In this document: in pieces, positions 25,860 through 32,526 of the stretch | Layout of the letters: every line of letters starts with the position of its first letter | Numbering within the stretch: the first letter of the stretch is position 1 | Origin: Petropleomorpha daqingensis | GTDB taxonomy: Bacteria > Actinomycetota > Actinomycetes > Mycobacteriales > Geodermatophilaceae | Reading direction: 5' to 3' | DNA: 64,000 nt | NCBI RefSeq assembly: GCF_013408985.1 | Contig: NZ_JACBZT010000001.1 | Location: 4,915,197-4,979,196 of the forward strand | Position numbers and translations under genes: made by a program | The notes under the pieces: generated by a model | Told to the model about the DNA's origin: nothing | The model's database searches: none | The model's input: only the letters and a program-made list of their open reading frames with translations

Positions 25860-27467
25860 ATGCCCGAGCACGTCGACGTCATCGTCATCGGATCCGGCGC
25901 GGGGGGCGGCACCGTCACCTGGGCCCTCGCGCCCACCGGCAAGAAGATCCTGCTGCTCGAGCGCGGCGACTGGCTGCCCCGGGAGATCGAGAACTGGAGC
26001 CCGACCGCCGTCTGGGCCGAGGGCCGCTACCACAACAGCGGCGAGTGGACCGACGGCGCCGACGGCAGCAGCTTCGCCCCCAAGCAGAACTACTACGTGG
26101 GCGGCAACACCAAGTTCTACGGCGCGATCCTCTACCGCTTCCGGGAGCGCGACTTCGGGCCCGTGCAGCACGTCGACGGCACCGCCCCCGCCTGGCCGAT
26201 CAGCTACGCGGACCTCGCGCCCTACTACGACCGCGCCGAGCGGCTCTACCAGGTGCACGGCACCCGCGGTGAGGACCCCGACGAACCGCCGGCCTCCGGC
26301 CCGTATCCCTGGCCGGCGATCAGCGACGAGCCGCGGATCGCGCAGCTGCGCGAGGACCTGCGCGCCGCCGGGCTGCACCCCTTCTCCCTGCCCAACGGGA
26401 TCCTGCTCGACGAGGGCCGTCCGCACCTGTCCGCGTGCGTCCGGTGCGCCACCTGCGACGGCTACCCGTGCCTGGTCAACGGCAAGGCCGACTCCGCCGT
26501 GATGTGCGTGGAGCCGGCGCTGCGGTACCCGAACGTGACGCTGCGCACCCGTTCCCGGGTGGTGCGGCTGGAGACCGACCCGACCGGGCGCAGCGTGAGC
26601 CGGGTCGTGGTGGACCGGGACGGCGAGCGCGAGGAGTACACCGCCGACGTCGTCGTCCTGGCCGCCGGGGCGATCAACTCCGCGGCCCTGCTGCTGGCCT
26701 CGGCAGGCGAGCGGCACCCGGCCGGCCTGGGCAACGGCTCGGGCCACGTCGGCCGGCACCTCATGCTGCACAACAACTCCGGGCTGACCGCGTTCTCCAA
26801 GACGCCGAACCCGACGAAGTTCCAGAAGACCCTCGGGGTCAACGACTTCTACTGGTCCGACCCGTTCGACCCGGACTGGGGGTTCCCGGTCGGGTCGATC
26901 CAGATGAACGGCAAGAGCGAGTCGGTGCTGATCGGCTTCGACGTCCCCGAGGCGCGCGACCCGGCCGACCTGGCGCGTCACTCCATCGACTTCTGGCTGA
27001 CCACCGAGGACCTGCCGCTCGACGAGAACCGGGTCACCGTCGATCGCGACGGCGCCATCTCGTTGCACTACACCCGCACCAACGCCGCCGAGCACGACCG
27101 GCTGCGGCAGCGGCTGCAAGGCCTGCTCGAGGCCATCCGCTGCGAGCAGGACGTCTACGAGGACCTACAGCGGCAGTACGCCGGCGGCCAGCTGGGCATC
27201 GGCGGTGTTGCTCACCAGAACGGCACCATCCGGTTCGGGCCGGACCCGACGACGGCGCCCTTGGACGTGGACTGCCGGATGCACGAGGTCGACAACCTCT
27301 ACGTCGCCGACTCGAGCTTCTTCGTGTCCAGCACCGCGGTGAACCCGACGCTGACGATCATCGCCAACGCCCTGCGAGTCGCGGACACCGTCGCCGAGCG
27401 CCTCGGCGCCCCTGCCGCGCAGATCCCGCAGCCCCGGCCCGAGCCCGGGGTGCGGGCCGTCGTCTGA
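25860..27467 (+). CDS. GMC-family FAD oxidoreductase with an internal cysteine cluster
   Basis: This 535-residue flavoenzyme has the dinucleotide fold VIVIGSGAGGGTVTWALAPT (about 8-27), the GMC strand VGGNTKFYGAILYRFRERDF and the C-terminal domain with VAHQNGTIRFGPDP plus SSFFVSSTAVNPTLTIIANA, which provides the active-site His and Asn. A Cys-rich segment around residues 190-220 (CVRCATCDGYPC and a later MC) is typical of the subgroup resembling gluconate/choline-type GMC dehydrogenases and might bind a metal or a disulfide. It is last in the operon, 12 bp after the cyclase. It likely oxidises a sugar or alcohol. Confidence 0.92.
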   Translation: MPEHVDVIVIGSGAGGGTVTWALAPTGKKILLLERGDWLPREIENWSPTAVWAEGRYHNSGEWTDGADGSSFAPKQNYYVGGNTKFYGAILYRFRERDFGPVQHVDGTAPAWPISYADLAPYYDRAERLYQVHGTRGEDPDEPPASGPYPWPAISDEPRIAQLREDLRAAGLHPFSLPNGILLDEGRPHLSACVRCATCDGYPCLVNGKADSAVMCVEPALRYPNVTLRTRSRVVRLETDPTGRSVSRVVVDRDGEREEYTADVVVLAAGAINSAALLLASAGERHPAGLGNGSGHVGRHLMLHNNSGLTAFSKTPNPTKFQKTLGVNDFYWSDPFDPDWGFPVGSIQMNGKSESVLIGFDVPEARDPADLARHSIDFWLTTEDLPLDENRVTVDRDGAISLHYTRTNAAEHDRLRQRLQGLLEAIRCEQDVYEDLQRQYAGGQLGIGGVAHQNGTIRFGPDPTTAPLDVDCRMHEVDNLYVADSSFFVSSTAVNPTLTIIANALRVADTVAERLGAPAAQIPQPRPEPGVRAVV

Positions 27468-27618
27468 CCGGGCGGGTGATTCCGGCCCACACCGTTCCGT
27501 TGACATAGAGCGATGACGCGCGCGGACGGTCGGGTGGACCGCTTGCCACCTCCGCCCTCGCCCGGTTTGTCTGCGGGTGCGGGCGCCGAGCGGCGGTGCC
27601 GCGACCACGGAGCGTGGG

Positions 27619-27849
27619 ATGCCGATCTGGAGCGTGCAGGACACCCAGGGCGTTGACGAGACGATCGAGGCCGGGCTGGTCGCGACCGAGGGCGGGGCCC
27701 TGGTCGCCCTGACCGACGACGGTCTGCTGTTGCGGGCGTGGGCACCGGGCCACTGGCGGGACGTCCGGCGGATCAGCTCGGCCCCCGCGGACGAAGACGA
27801 CGACAGCGTCCCCGGCACCGGATTCCTGGTGGGGCTGCCCCGCCGCTGA
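27619..27849 (+). CDS. Small uncharacterised protein
   Basis: A 76-residue protein from ATG 27619 (MPIWSVQDTQGVDETIEAGL). It contains a strand-rich part (VATEGGALVALTDDGLLLRA, then WAPGHWRDVRRI) and an acidic tail. No known domain is recognised. The coding pattern (high third-position GC) supports it, and homologous-looking small proteins with this start are common in actinobacteria. It lies between the GMC operon and the accessory region. Confidence 0.6.
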   Translation: MPIWSVQDTQGVDETIEAGLVATEGGALVALTDDGLLLRAWAPGHWRDVRRISSAPADEDDDSVPGTGFLVGLPRR

Positions 27850-27897
27850 CCGCACGGCACCGCCTGTTCCACCGGCGCCGCGGCCGTGGCCGCCGTC

Positions 27898-27929
27898 GAT
27901 GAGTCGACACGGAGATGAGTCGACACGGA
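27898..27929. repeat. Two tandem copies of a 16-bp unit
   Basis: GATGAGTCGACACGGA is repeated exactly head-to-tail (27898-27913, 27914-27929) and followed by a partial third copy (GACG). It lies in the 311-bp gene-free stretch 27850-28160, at the left edge of the lower-GC accessory region, 55 bp from the twin palindromes. Besides these repeats I see nothing else in the stretch. Confidence 0.7.
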
Positions 27930-27983
27930 GACGTGCTGCCCGTGCCCCGAGCGGCCGACTGTGGCCATCTCCCAGCCGGAAGT

Positions 27984-28003
27984 CACGTTCCCGCGGGAAC
28001 GTG
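27984..28003. promoter_or_regulatory. 20-bp perfect palindrome, first of a pair
   Basis: CACGTTCCCGCGGGAACGTG is fully self-complementary. A second copy of its inner 18 bases lies exactly 40 bp to the right. Two such sites about four helical turns apart fit cooperative binding by a dimeric repressor or a partition-type protein. The likely controlled gene is the one at 28161. Confidence 0.55.
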
Positions 28004-28024
28004 GTCAAGGTTCCTGGCTTGACG

Positions 28025-28042
28025 ACGTTCCCGCGGGAACGT
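28025..28042. promoter_or_regulatory. 18-bp perfect palindrome, second of a pair
   Basis: ACGTTCCCGCGGGAACGT repeats the core of the palindrome at 27984-28003. Its centre is 118 bp upstream of the GTG at 28161. No regulator gene lies beside it in this window, so the binding protein is unknown. Confidence 0.55.
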
Positions 28043-28063
28043 GTCCCGGTGCCGGTGGGCGAA

Positions 28064-28091
28064 TGCCCTTGAGCGGCCCACCTAGGGACAG
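28064..28091. repeat. Array repeat R1 (TGTCCCT/AGGGACA family)
   Basis: TGCCCTT, core GAGCGGCCCACCT, AGGGACA then G. This is the first copy of the dispersed imperfect palindrome that delimits the small-gene array; its left arm is degenerate. It lies 70 bp before the gene at 28161. Confidence 0.65.
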
Positions 28092-28160
28092 GTCGCTCAT
28101 GCGAGTCAGGCCCCTGTCCGAGCCGCGTGTACGGGTTGCCTGACTCGGCATCCTGGTCCG

Positions 28161-28946
28161 GTGACCATCGAGAACGGGAAACCCGGCGACGACGTGATAG
28201 CCGGCGCGATGACCACGGCGGGATTGACCAAGCTGATGCGTGCAGCCGCTACCTCTTGGACGACGGCCGAGGGCGTGACACGGCACTGGCGTCGCCAGGA
28301 CCTGGTCGTCCGCGCGTTCAATCGCTACTTCGAGGAGCTGAGCCGGCAGGCCCCGGCCGGCTCGGTGGCCCACTTGACAGCGCTCGGAAGCCCGGACAAC
28401 GCGGCGGACGACCCGGCGGATGAGGTGATCGAGACGGTGCTCGCCGTTGCTGCCGACCGTCCGCTTCGGCGGCGACGGGCCGAACTCGTGGCTGCCCGTG
28501 GCGCCGAACTTCGCGCGGATCTGCTGGTGCTTGACGGGGACACGTTCTGGGCGCGGACGGGCGGCGACGTCCTCACCAACCACGGCAACCCGGACCACAG
28601 CCACGGCGGTGCCGAGATCATCGACCAACTGCTGTGTCCGAGCTATGTGCCGGCGCTCTTCTCGCTCACGCCACACGGCACCACTCAGCTCGCCGGTCGC
28701 ACCTGCGTGGAGGTGACCGCCCGGCCCCGCACGGACGTCTCCGATGACGAGCGCTGGGACTGGCCCGGAGAGCCGTTCGGCATGATCACCGGCGGGGAGG
28801 AGTTCCGGCTCGCCGTCGACGCCAGCACGGGGGTGATCGTCCGCGCGAGCAAGTTCGTCGATGGAGAGCTGGCAGAGGTCACGGAGTGGCGAGAACTTCG
28901 GCTGGGTCCGGAGCTCGCTGCGTCGCTGTTCGCATCAGTGGACTGA
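28161..28946 (+). CDS. Uncharacterised protein, possible LolA/RseB-like fold
   Basis: This 261-residue protein (GTG start, VTIENGKPGDDV) has no signal peptide. Its N-terminal third is helical; the C-terminal half alternates strands: DTFWARTGGDVLTNHGNP, TCVEVTARPRTD, FRLAVDASTGVIVRASKFVD and LAEVTEWREL. This pattern of an unclosed beta sheet recalls LolA/RseB-type proteins, but that is a guess. It is the only plus-strand gene of the array, and repeat R2 starts 12 bp after its stop. The twin palindromes upstream may regulate it. Confidence 0.7.
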   Translation: MTIENGKPGDDVIAGAMTTAGLTKLMRAAATSWTTAEGVTRHWRRQDLVVRAFNRYFEELSRQAPAGSVAHLTALGSPDNAADDPADEVIETVLAVAADRPLRRRRAELVAARGAELRADLLVLDGDTFWARTGGDVLTNHGNPDHSHGGAEIIDQLLCPSYVPALFSLTPHGTTQLAGRTCVEVTARPRTDVSDDERWDWPGEPFGMITGGEEFRLAVDASTGVIVRASKFVDGELAEVTEWRELRLGPELAASLFASVD

Positions 28947-28957
28947 GCGCCCGCAAG

Positions 28958-28985
28958 TGTCTCAGAGCGGCCCACTAAGGGACAG
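28958..28985. repeat. Array repeat R2
   Basis: TGTCTCA, core GAGCGGCCCACTA, AGGGACA then G. It lies between two convergent genes, 12 bp after the stop of the left one and 9 bp after the stop of the right one, so it could also act as a shared terminator. Confidence 0.7.
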
Positions 28986-28994
28986 AAGGGCGGG

Positions 28995-29195
28995 TCAGCG
29001 GACCCATCCGCTGCGCTTGACCTGGCGAGCACCCATGAACGATCCCCCGAAGATGAGGACGAGCGACGCGACGCCGACCGCACCGCCCTTGATCCACCGC
29101 CCGTCACCGAAGGCAGGACCTGCAACCTCCAGCAAGCCGATGACGCCCAGCACAACCGCCAGGCCGCTGAGGGCGATGATCAGAAATCGGCTCAC
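28995..29195 (-). CDS. Small two-helix membrane protein
   Basis: A 66-residue protein with two hydrophobic helices (FLIIALSGLAVVLGVIGLLE, about 4-23; GGAVGVASLVLIFGGSFMGA, about 37-56) and a basic C-terminus (RQVKRSGWVR), which by the positive-inside rule would lie in the cytoplasm. No family is recognised. It is a single-gene unit between repeats R2 and R3. Confidence 0.65.
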   Translation of the reverse strand: MSRFLIIALSGLAVVLGVIGLLEVAGPAFGDGRWIKGGAVGVASLVLIFGGSFMGARQVKRSGWVR

Positions 29196-29255
29196 CCTGG
29201 GAGTTTGCGCAGCCCAGAGCCGGGCGGCAACCGATCACGAGGGCCGTCACGGGTG

Positions 29256-29283
29256 TGTCCCTGAGCGGCCGACCTAGGGACAG
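29256..29283. repeat. Array repeat R3 (best-preserved copy)
   Basis: TGTCCCT and AGGGACA are perfect inverted arms around GAGCGGCCGACCT, itself containing the palindrome CGGCCG. It starts 60 bp upstream of the membrane-protein gene start and ends 4 bp from the stop of the next minus-strand gene. Confidence 0.75.
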
Positions 29284-29287
29284 CTCG

Positions 29288-29632
29288 TCACGAGGCCTGG
29301 GCCGCGCCTCTCGTCGGAGTCAGGCGGAGGTAGGCCTTCTTCTTGAACAGGGTCGCAAGGCCGGATGCCCCGGTCGGCTCGACACGAAGCCGAACTGCCT
29401 GACCCGTGGCGATGTCCACGTTCACCGGGTCGCTGCCTGTCCAGTCGATGTGTGCGCTGACCTGATGACCGCCAACAGTCACGGGCAGGTCGAGTAACGA
29501 TCCAGGGCCGACTTGCCCGACGGGCACACCATCCACACGGATCTCGTAGGACCGCAGGCTGTCCCGGTACTTGCCGCCAGACCTCTCGATGACCAGTCGC
29601 CCCTCGTCCGCCATGACGTCAGCTTCGGTCAT
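29288..29632 (-). CDS. Small uncharacterised beta-rich protein (PEGA-like)
   Basis: This 114-residue protein reads as a single beta-sandwich: SYEIRVDGVPVGQVGPGSLL, DLPVTVGGHQVSAHIDWTGS and VNVDIATGQAVRLRVEP. The pattern 'IxVDGxxVGxVxPG...DLPVxxGxH' is what PEGA-type and related small domains show, where a ligand or cell-wall element may be bound. A basic segment FKKKAYLRL follows. There is no signal peptide. It is a single-gene unit between repeats R3 and R4. Confidence 0.65.
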   Translation of the reverse strand: MTEADVMADEGRLVIERSGGKYRDSLRSYEIRVDGVPVGQVGPGSLLDLPVTVGGHQVSAHIDWTGSDPVNVDIATGQAVRLRVEPTGASGLATLFKKKAYLRLTPTRGAAQAS

Positions 29633-29705
29633 GCAAGATCACTTCGCGACTTGACGCTGAGCTGCGAGGTCGCGATGCCGGGCCACCCGCAGGGGGTCAG
29701 GCGGG

Positions 29706-29732
29706 TGTCCCAGAGCGGCCGACTCAGGGCGA
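29706..29732. repeat. Array repeat R4
   Basis: TGTCCCA, core GAGCGGCCGACTC, AGGGCGA. The right arm has diverged. It ends 15 bp from the stop of the minus-strand gene at 29748. Confidence 0.6.
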
Positions 29733-29747
29733 CTCCGAAATTGCGCC

Positions 29748-30203
29748 CTACGGGCGAGCCTTCATGATCGTTTCCGCGATCTCGTCAGCTCGCGTTCGGC
29801 GATGCAGCCAGGAAGCAAGAGGGGCCTTCTGTCCGATGAACATGGGCGAGGAGTACCTCGAGCCGTCGCGAGTCTCGACGCTGAGACCTTCTCGACCCGT
29901 CGTCACGCTTGTGACCTCTGCCAGGGAGATGTGACGGCTCCGCAGCATGTAACGCATGACGATGAAGTCCTGGCGAAGGTCCATGCGTGCCCGGAATACC
30001 CACGCCAGGAAGACGCCGGCGAGGGCGACCGCGAGGAGGCGATACCCGAGGTCCTGTCGGTAGTCCCCGGAGCCGTCCAACGGAAATGTCAGTACGCCGT
30101 TGTTCCACGGCAGCAAGGCCCCGATGATCATCACGGCGGCGACCAGACTGAAGAAGAAGCGATAGCCCACGGGCGCTCGCCACACATGCGCGTACTCGGA
30201 CAC
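29748..30203 (-). CDS. Membrane protein with a bacterial PH-like domain
   Basis: This 151-residue protein has two hydrophobic helices (YRFFFSLVAAVMIIGALLPW, about 14-33; LGYRLLAVALAGVFLAWVFR, about 52-71). A cytoplasmic beta-rich part follows, with FIVMRYMLRSRHISLAEVTS and VTTGREGLSVETRDGSRY, the typical pattern of membrane-anchored bacterial PH domains (DUF/bPH types). The GTG start 30201-30203 gives VSEYAHVW. The base composition is clearly lower in GC than the chromosome around it. Single-gene unit between R4 and R5. Confidence 0.7.
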   Translation of the reverse strand: MSEYAHVWRAPVGYRFFFSLVAAVMIIGALLPWNNGVLTFPLDGSGDYRQDLGYRLLAVALAGVFLAWVFRARMDLRQDFIVMRYMLRSRHISLAEVTSVTTGREGLSVETRDGSRYSSPMFIGQKAPLASWLHRRTRADEIAETIMKARP

Positions 30204-30270
30204 GTCTCGTCATCGGCACCATCAGGTGAGACTTGAGGCAAGCACTTCCCGACGACGCCAACTATGAGGC

Positions 30271-30376
30271 AGCCACACCGACTACCGGACTCGAACCGGC
30301 TCGTCCCCTTAAGGGGCTACTGCCTCCTAGCGGAGAATCAGTACCTTCGTTCCCATAGGCCCTTGACGGTGTGGCT
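30271..30376 (-). ncRNA. tRNA-like folded element, not a canonical tRNA
   Basis: Read on the minus strand, this 106-base element begins AGCCACACCG and ends with the exact complement CGGTGTGGCT, giving a 10-bp terminal stem. Near the 3' side GCCGG, loop TTCGAGT, CCGGT is a textbook T-arm. Before it lie CCCC TTAA GGGG and a longer hairpin (TACTG...CAGTA enclosing CTCC GCTA GGAG). But the terminal stem is too long, a proper D-arm and anticodon arm are missing, and no CCA follows. It may be a decayed tRNA, a structured RNA or a recombination site. It lies upstream of the PH-domain gene within the array. Confidence 0.35.
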
Positions 30377-30427
30377 GCAGTCGGCAGAGTAGTTGCCAGG
30401 CAACGGTCCAAGCAGCCGCTTTTGGAG

Positions 30428-30455
30428 TCGCTCTGAGCGGCCCATTTAGTGACAG
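30428..30455. repeat. Array repeat R5
   Basis: TCGCTCT, core GAGCGGCCCATTT, AGTGACA then G. It ends 7 bp from the stop of the Imm26-like gene. Left arm degenerate, core intact. Confidence 0.6.
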
Positions 30456-30462
30456 TTCAGTG

Positions 30463-30948
30463 CTAGGCCAACCACTTGCCACCCCGCTCCAGGATCGCTT
30501 CCTTGAGGTGGTAGGCGGCATACAGGGTGTCCGAAGGAAGACCGGTTGCCGTGTCGCACTCAACCGGTTCGCTCCCGATCATCTTGAGGGGGTTGCGGTC
30601 GTCGAGGGCGATCAACGTGCAACGGCCGGTAATGAATTCACGATGCAGGATGCGGTCGAACGGCCACTGTTCCCGGCGGAATCCGGGATGGACTCCCATG
30701 GAGGACCAAACGCCGTCTCGGAGAGCGCGATCAGCGAACCGGCCCCGGAAGGAGGCACTCGCTGGATCGGGCAGGTCATCGGGCCATTCCGTTAGGTCGA
30801 TGGCAGGTGGCCAAAACAGGTACAGAGCGATGCAGTGACCCCGCGGCTGACGGCGGGCGACGACACCGAAGGCCAGACGCTCGCCCTCCTCCTCGACGAA
30901 GAAGGCGGTGCCTTCTGGAATCGACGTAGCCAACCTGGTGTCTCCCAT
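30463..30948 (-). CDS. Immunity protein 26 (Imm26)-like orphan
   Basis: This 161-residue cytoplasmic protein fits the Imm26 family: IPEGTAFFVEEEGERLAFGV followed by ARRQPRGHCIALYLFWPPA, then a FADRALRDGVWSSMG segment and a W/F-rich end (RREQWPFDRILHREF). Imm26 proteins neutralise polymorphic toxins when a toxin is encoded alongside, but many occur as orphans. No toxin gene is nearby. GC content (notably poor in its 3' half) sets it apart from the chromosome. Single-gene unit between R5 and R6. Confidence 0.7.
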   Translation of the reverse strand: MGDTRLATSIPEGTAFFVEEEGERLAFGVVARRQPRGHCIALYLFWPPAIDLTEWPDDLPDPASASFRGRFADRALRDGVWSSMGVHPGFRREQWPFDRILHREFITGRCTLIALDDRNPLKMIGSEPVECDTATGLPSDTLYAAYHLKEAILERGGKWLA

Positions 30949-31296
30949 CTCGCCCTGGCCGGGCCTCTTGCTCCCAGACTGCGTATGACGTGTCTACATC
31001 GGCACCCCCCTCTTCATCCTCAATCCGCGCTCTTGGCGAGCTGAAGACCCCGACGATGGCGCGGGCCCGCCGGAGGGCGCGCGCCCTGAGCCAGGCGAAT
31101 GTCTCTAAGGCCGCCCTTAGGGACGCGGGTGCGCACGACGAGCCAGACGCTCGCGAGGCTCCACGGCGACGGAGTGCGCTGACTGTCAGGTCATGCCGTC
31201 CCATCCGACAGTCGGCGCTCGGCGTCGTCATGTCCGAGGTCGACGTCGCCGCTCCACAAGGGCTGTCCCGCAGGACCTTCGGTGCGGTGGAGGCTG
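30949..31296. other. Gene-free stretch at the right edge of the accessory region
   Basis: No convincing gene is visible in these 348 bases on either strand; the open frames here have no start context or recognisable protein. The only structure found is the degenerate repeat at 31100-31125. Composition returns to that of the chromosome by the antiporter gene, so this may be a decayed end of the array. Confidence 0.5.
31100..31125. repeat. Degenerate array repeat R6
   Basis: TGTCTCT, AAGGCCGCCCTT, AGGGACG: the outer arms match the array repeats with two differences, but the core is altered so that the whole folds as a 10-bp hairpin with loop CCGC. Membership in the family is likely but not certain. 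Confidence 0.4.
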
Positions 31297-32514
31297 TCAC
31301 TCGATGGGCACCTGCACCACCTGCGCCGGCTGCTTCGCGGTCTTCGCGCGGCCGAGGACGCCGAGTGCGGTGGCGGGGAAGATCAGCACGGACAGCAGCC
31401 CGGCGCAGACCAGCGCCGCCGCGGTGGTCGGCGTGAGCCGGCCAGTGACCGTGCCGATCTGCGCGGCGGTGACCAGGAACGGCAGCGACGTCGCCTGCAG
31501 CAACCCGGCCGCCACGGCCCCGGCGGTGCCCAGGGACCGGCGGTAGAGCACAGCGGGGACGCCACGGACGACGAGCAGCGCCACCAGGAACACCGGTACC
31601 TGCACCAGCGCCGACGGCTGCTCGACCAGCCCGCGCAGGTCCAGGCGGACGCCGCTGCTGACGAAGAACACCGGGATGAGGAACCCGTAGCCGATGGCGT
31701 CGAGCTTGGCCCGGAACCTCGGGTGGCTGGCCGAGTCGCGGTCGACCAGCCCCACCAGCGCCCCGGCCAGGAACGCGCCGAGGATCGTCTCGAGCCCCAG
31801 GCGCTCGGCCAGTGCCACGAACGCCACCAGCAGCAGGACGACCAGCCGCACGCGGATCTCCGCCGTCGTGTCCTGCAGGCGCACCAGCACCTCCCCCAGC
31901 CGCATCGACATCCGCGCGCGGCCCAGCCCCACGGCCAGCACCACGACGAGCACGCCGAACAGGACGAGGAACACCGCGGTGGTCCCCGCACCGCCGCCGG
32001 CGGTCGAGAAGAGCAGGGTCAGCAGCACGATGGCGGCGAAGTCGGCCACCGACGCCCCGGCGATCGTGGTCTGCCCGACGCCGTCCCCGGCCCGCCCGGC
32101 GTCCTTGAGCACCGGGACCACCAGGCCGAGCGAGGTGGCGGTCAGCGCCACGGCGAGGAACAGCGGCGCCGACGTCCACCCGGCCGCCTGCGCGCCGAGC
32201 CCGGCGAGCACCGCCAGGCCGAGGCTGGCCACGTACCCGAGCCCGGTCAACCGGAGCAGGTGCCCGCGCAGCCCCCGTAGATCGATCTCCAGCCCGGCGA
32301 GCAGAAGCAGGAACGCCAGGCCGAACAGGGAGAGCACCTGGACCGGCAGGTCGACCTCCACCCACCCGAGCACGGACGGGCCGAGCAGCACCCCGGCGAT
32401 GATCTCCAGGACCACCGACGGGATGCGCAGCCGCGGCGCCCAGCCCAGTGCCAGCGGAACGGCAGCGGCGACGACGGCGATGATCAGCAGGTTCGTGAAC
32501 GACACGTGGGGCAC
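31297..32514 (-). CDS. Cation/proton antiporter, CPA2 (KefB/NapA-like) family
   Basis: This 405-residue membrane protein has about twelve hydrophobic helices. The N-terminal LEIIAGVLLGPSVLGWV and FGLAFLLLLAGLEIDLRGLR are landmarks of the Na+/H+ or K+/H+ exchangers (CPA2), including the LxLFLAGLE pattern. A middle segment TSLGLVVPVLKDAG and the unwound helix near GASVADFAAIVLL carry the conserved Asp. No C-terminal NAD-binding domain is present. GTG 32512-32514 is the start. It is 12 bp downstream of the flavoprotein gene, probably one operon. Confidence 0.9.
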   Translation of the reverse strand: MPHVSFTNLLIIAVVAAAVPLALGWAPRLRIPSVVLEIIAGVLLGPSVLGWVEVDLPVQVLSLFGLAFLLLLAGLEIDLRGLRGHLLRLTGLGYVASLGLAVLAGLGAQAAGWTSAPLFLAVALTATSLGLVVPVLKDAGRAGDGVGQTTIAGASVADFAAIVLLTLLFSTAGGGAGTTAVFLVLFGVLVVVLAVGLGRARMSMRLGEVLVRLQDTTAEIRVRLVVLLLVAFVALAERLGLETILGAFLAGALVGLVDRDSASHPRFRAKLDAIGYGFLIPVFFVSSGVRLDLRGLVEQPSALVQVPVFLVALLVVRGVPAVLYRRSLGTAGAVAAGLLQATSLPFLVTAAQIGTVTGRLTPTTAAALVCAGLLSVLIFPATALGVLGRAKTAKQPAQVVQVPIE

Positions 32515-32526
32515 GGCGGTCTCCTG

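Noticed and set aside
27985-28042. ParB parS sites
   Set aside because: The palindromes have the size of parS, but the core CCCGCGGG differs from the conserved parS centre CACGTG, and no parAB genes or replication genes are in the window.
28064-28091. Relationship between the array repeat and the IclR-type motif (both contain TTGAGCGGC on one strand)
   Set aside because: The shared part is only about nine bases, and contexts, arms and spacings differ, so a common origin is not supported.
30271-30376. Functional tRNA or tmRNA gene
   Set aside because: The T-arm is good, but acceptor length, D-arm, anticodon arm and CCA end do not fit; it is reported as a tRNA-like element only.
28064-31125. 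Classical mobile integron or CRISPR array
   Set aside because: No tyrosine recombinase, attI or core-site GTTRRRY boxes are seen, and repeats are 300-900 bp apart with genes between them, unlike CRISPR spacers. No cas genes are visible.
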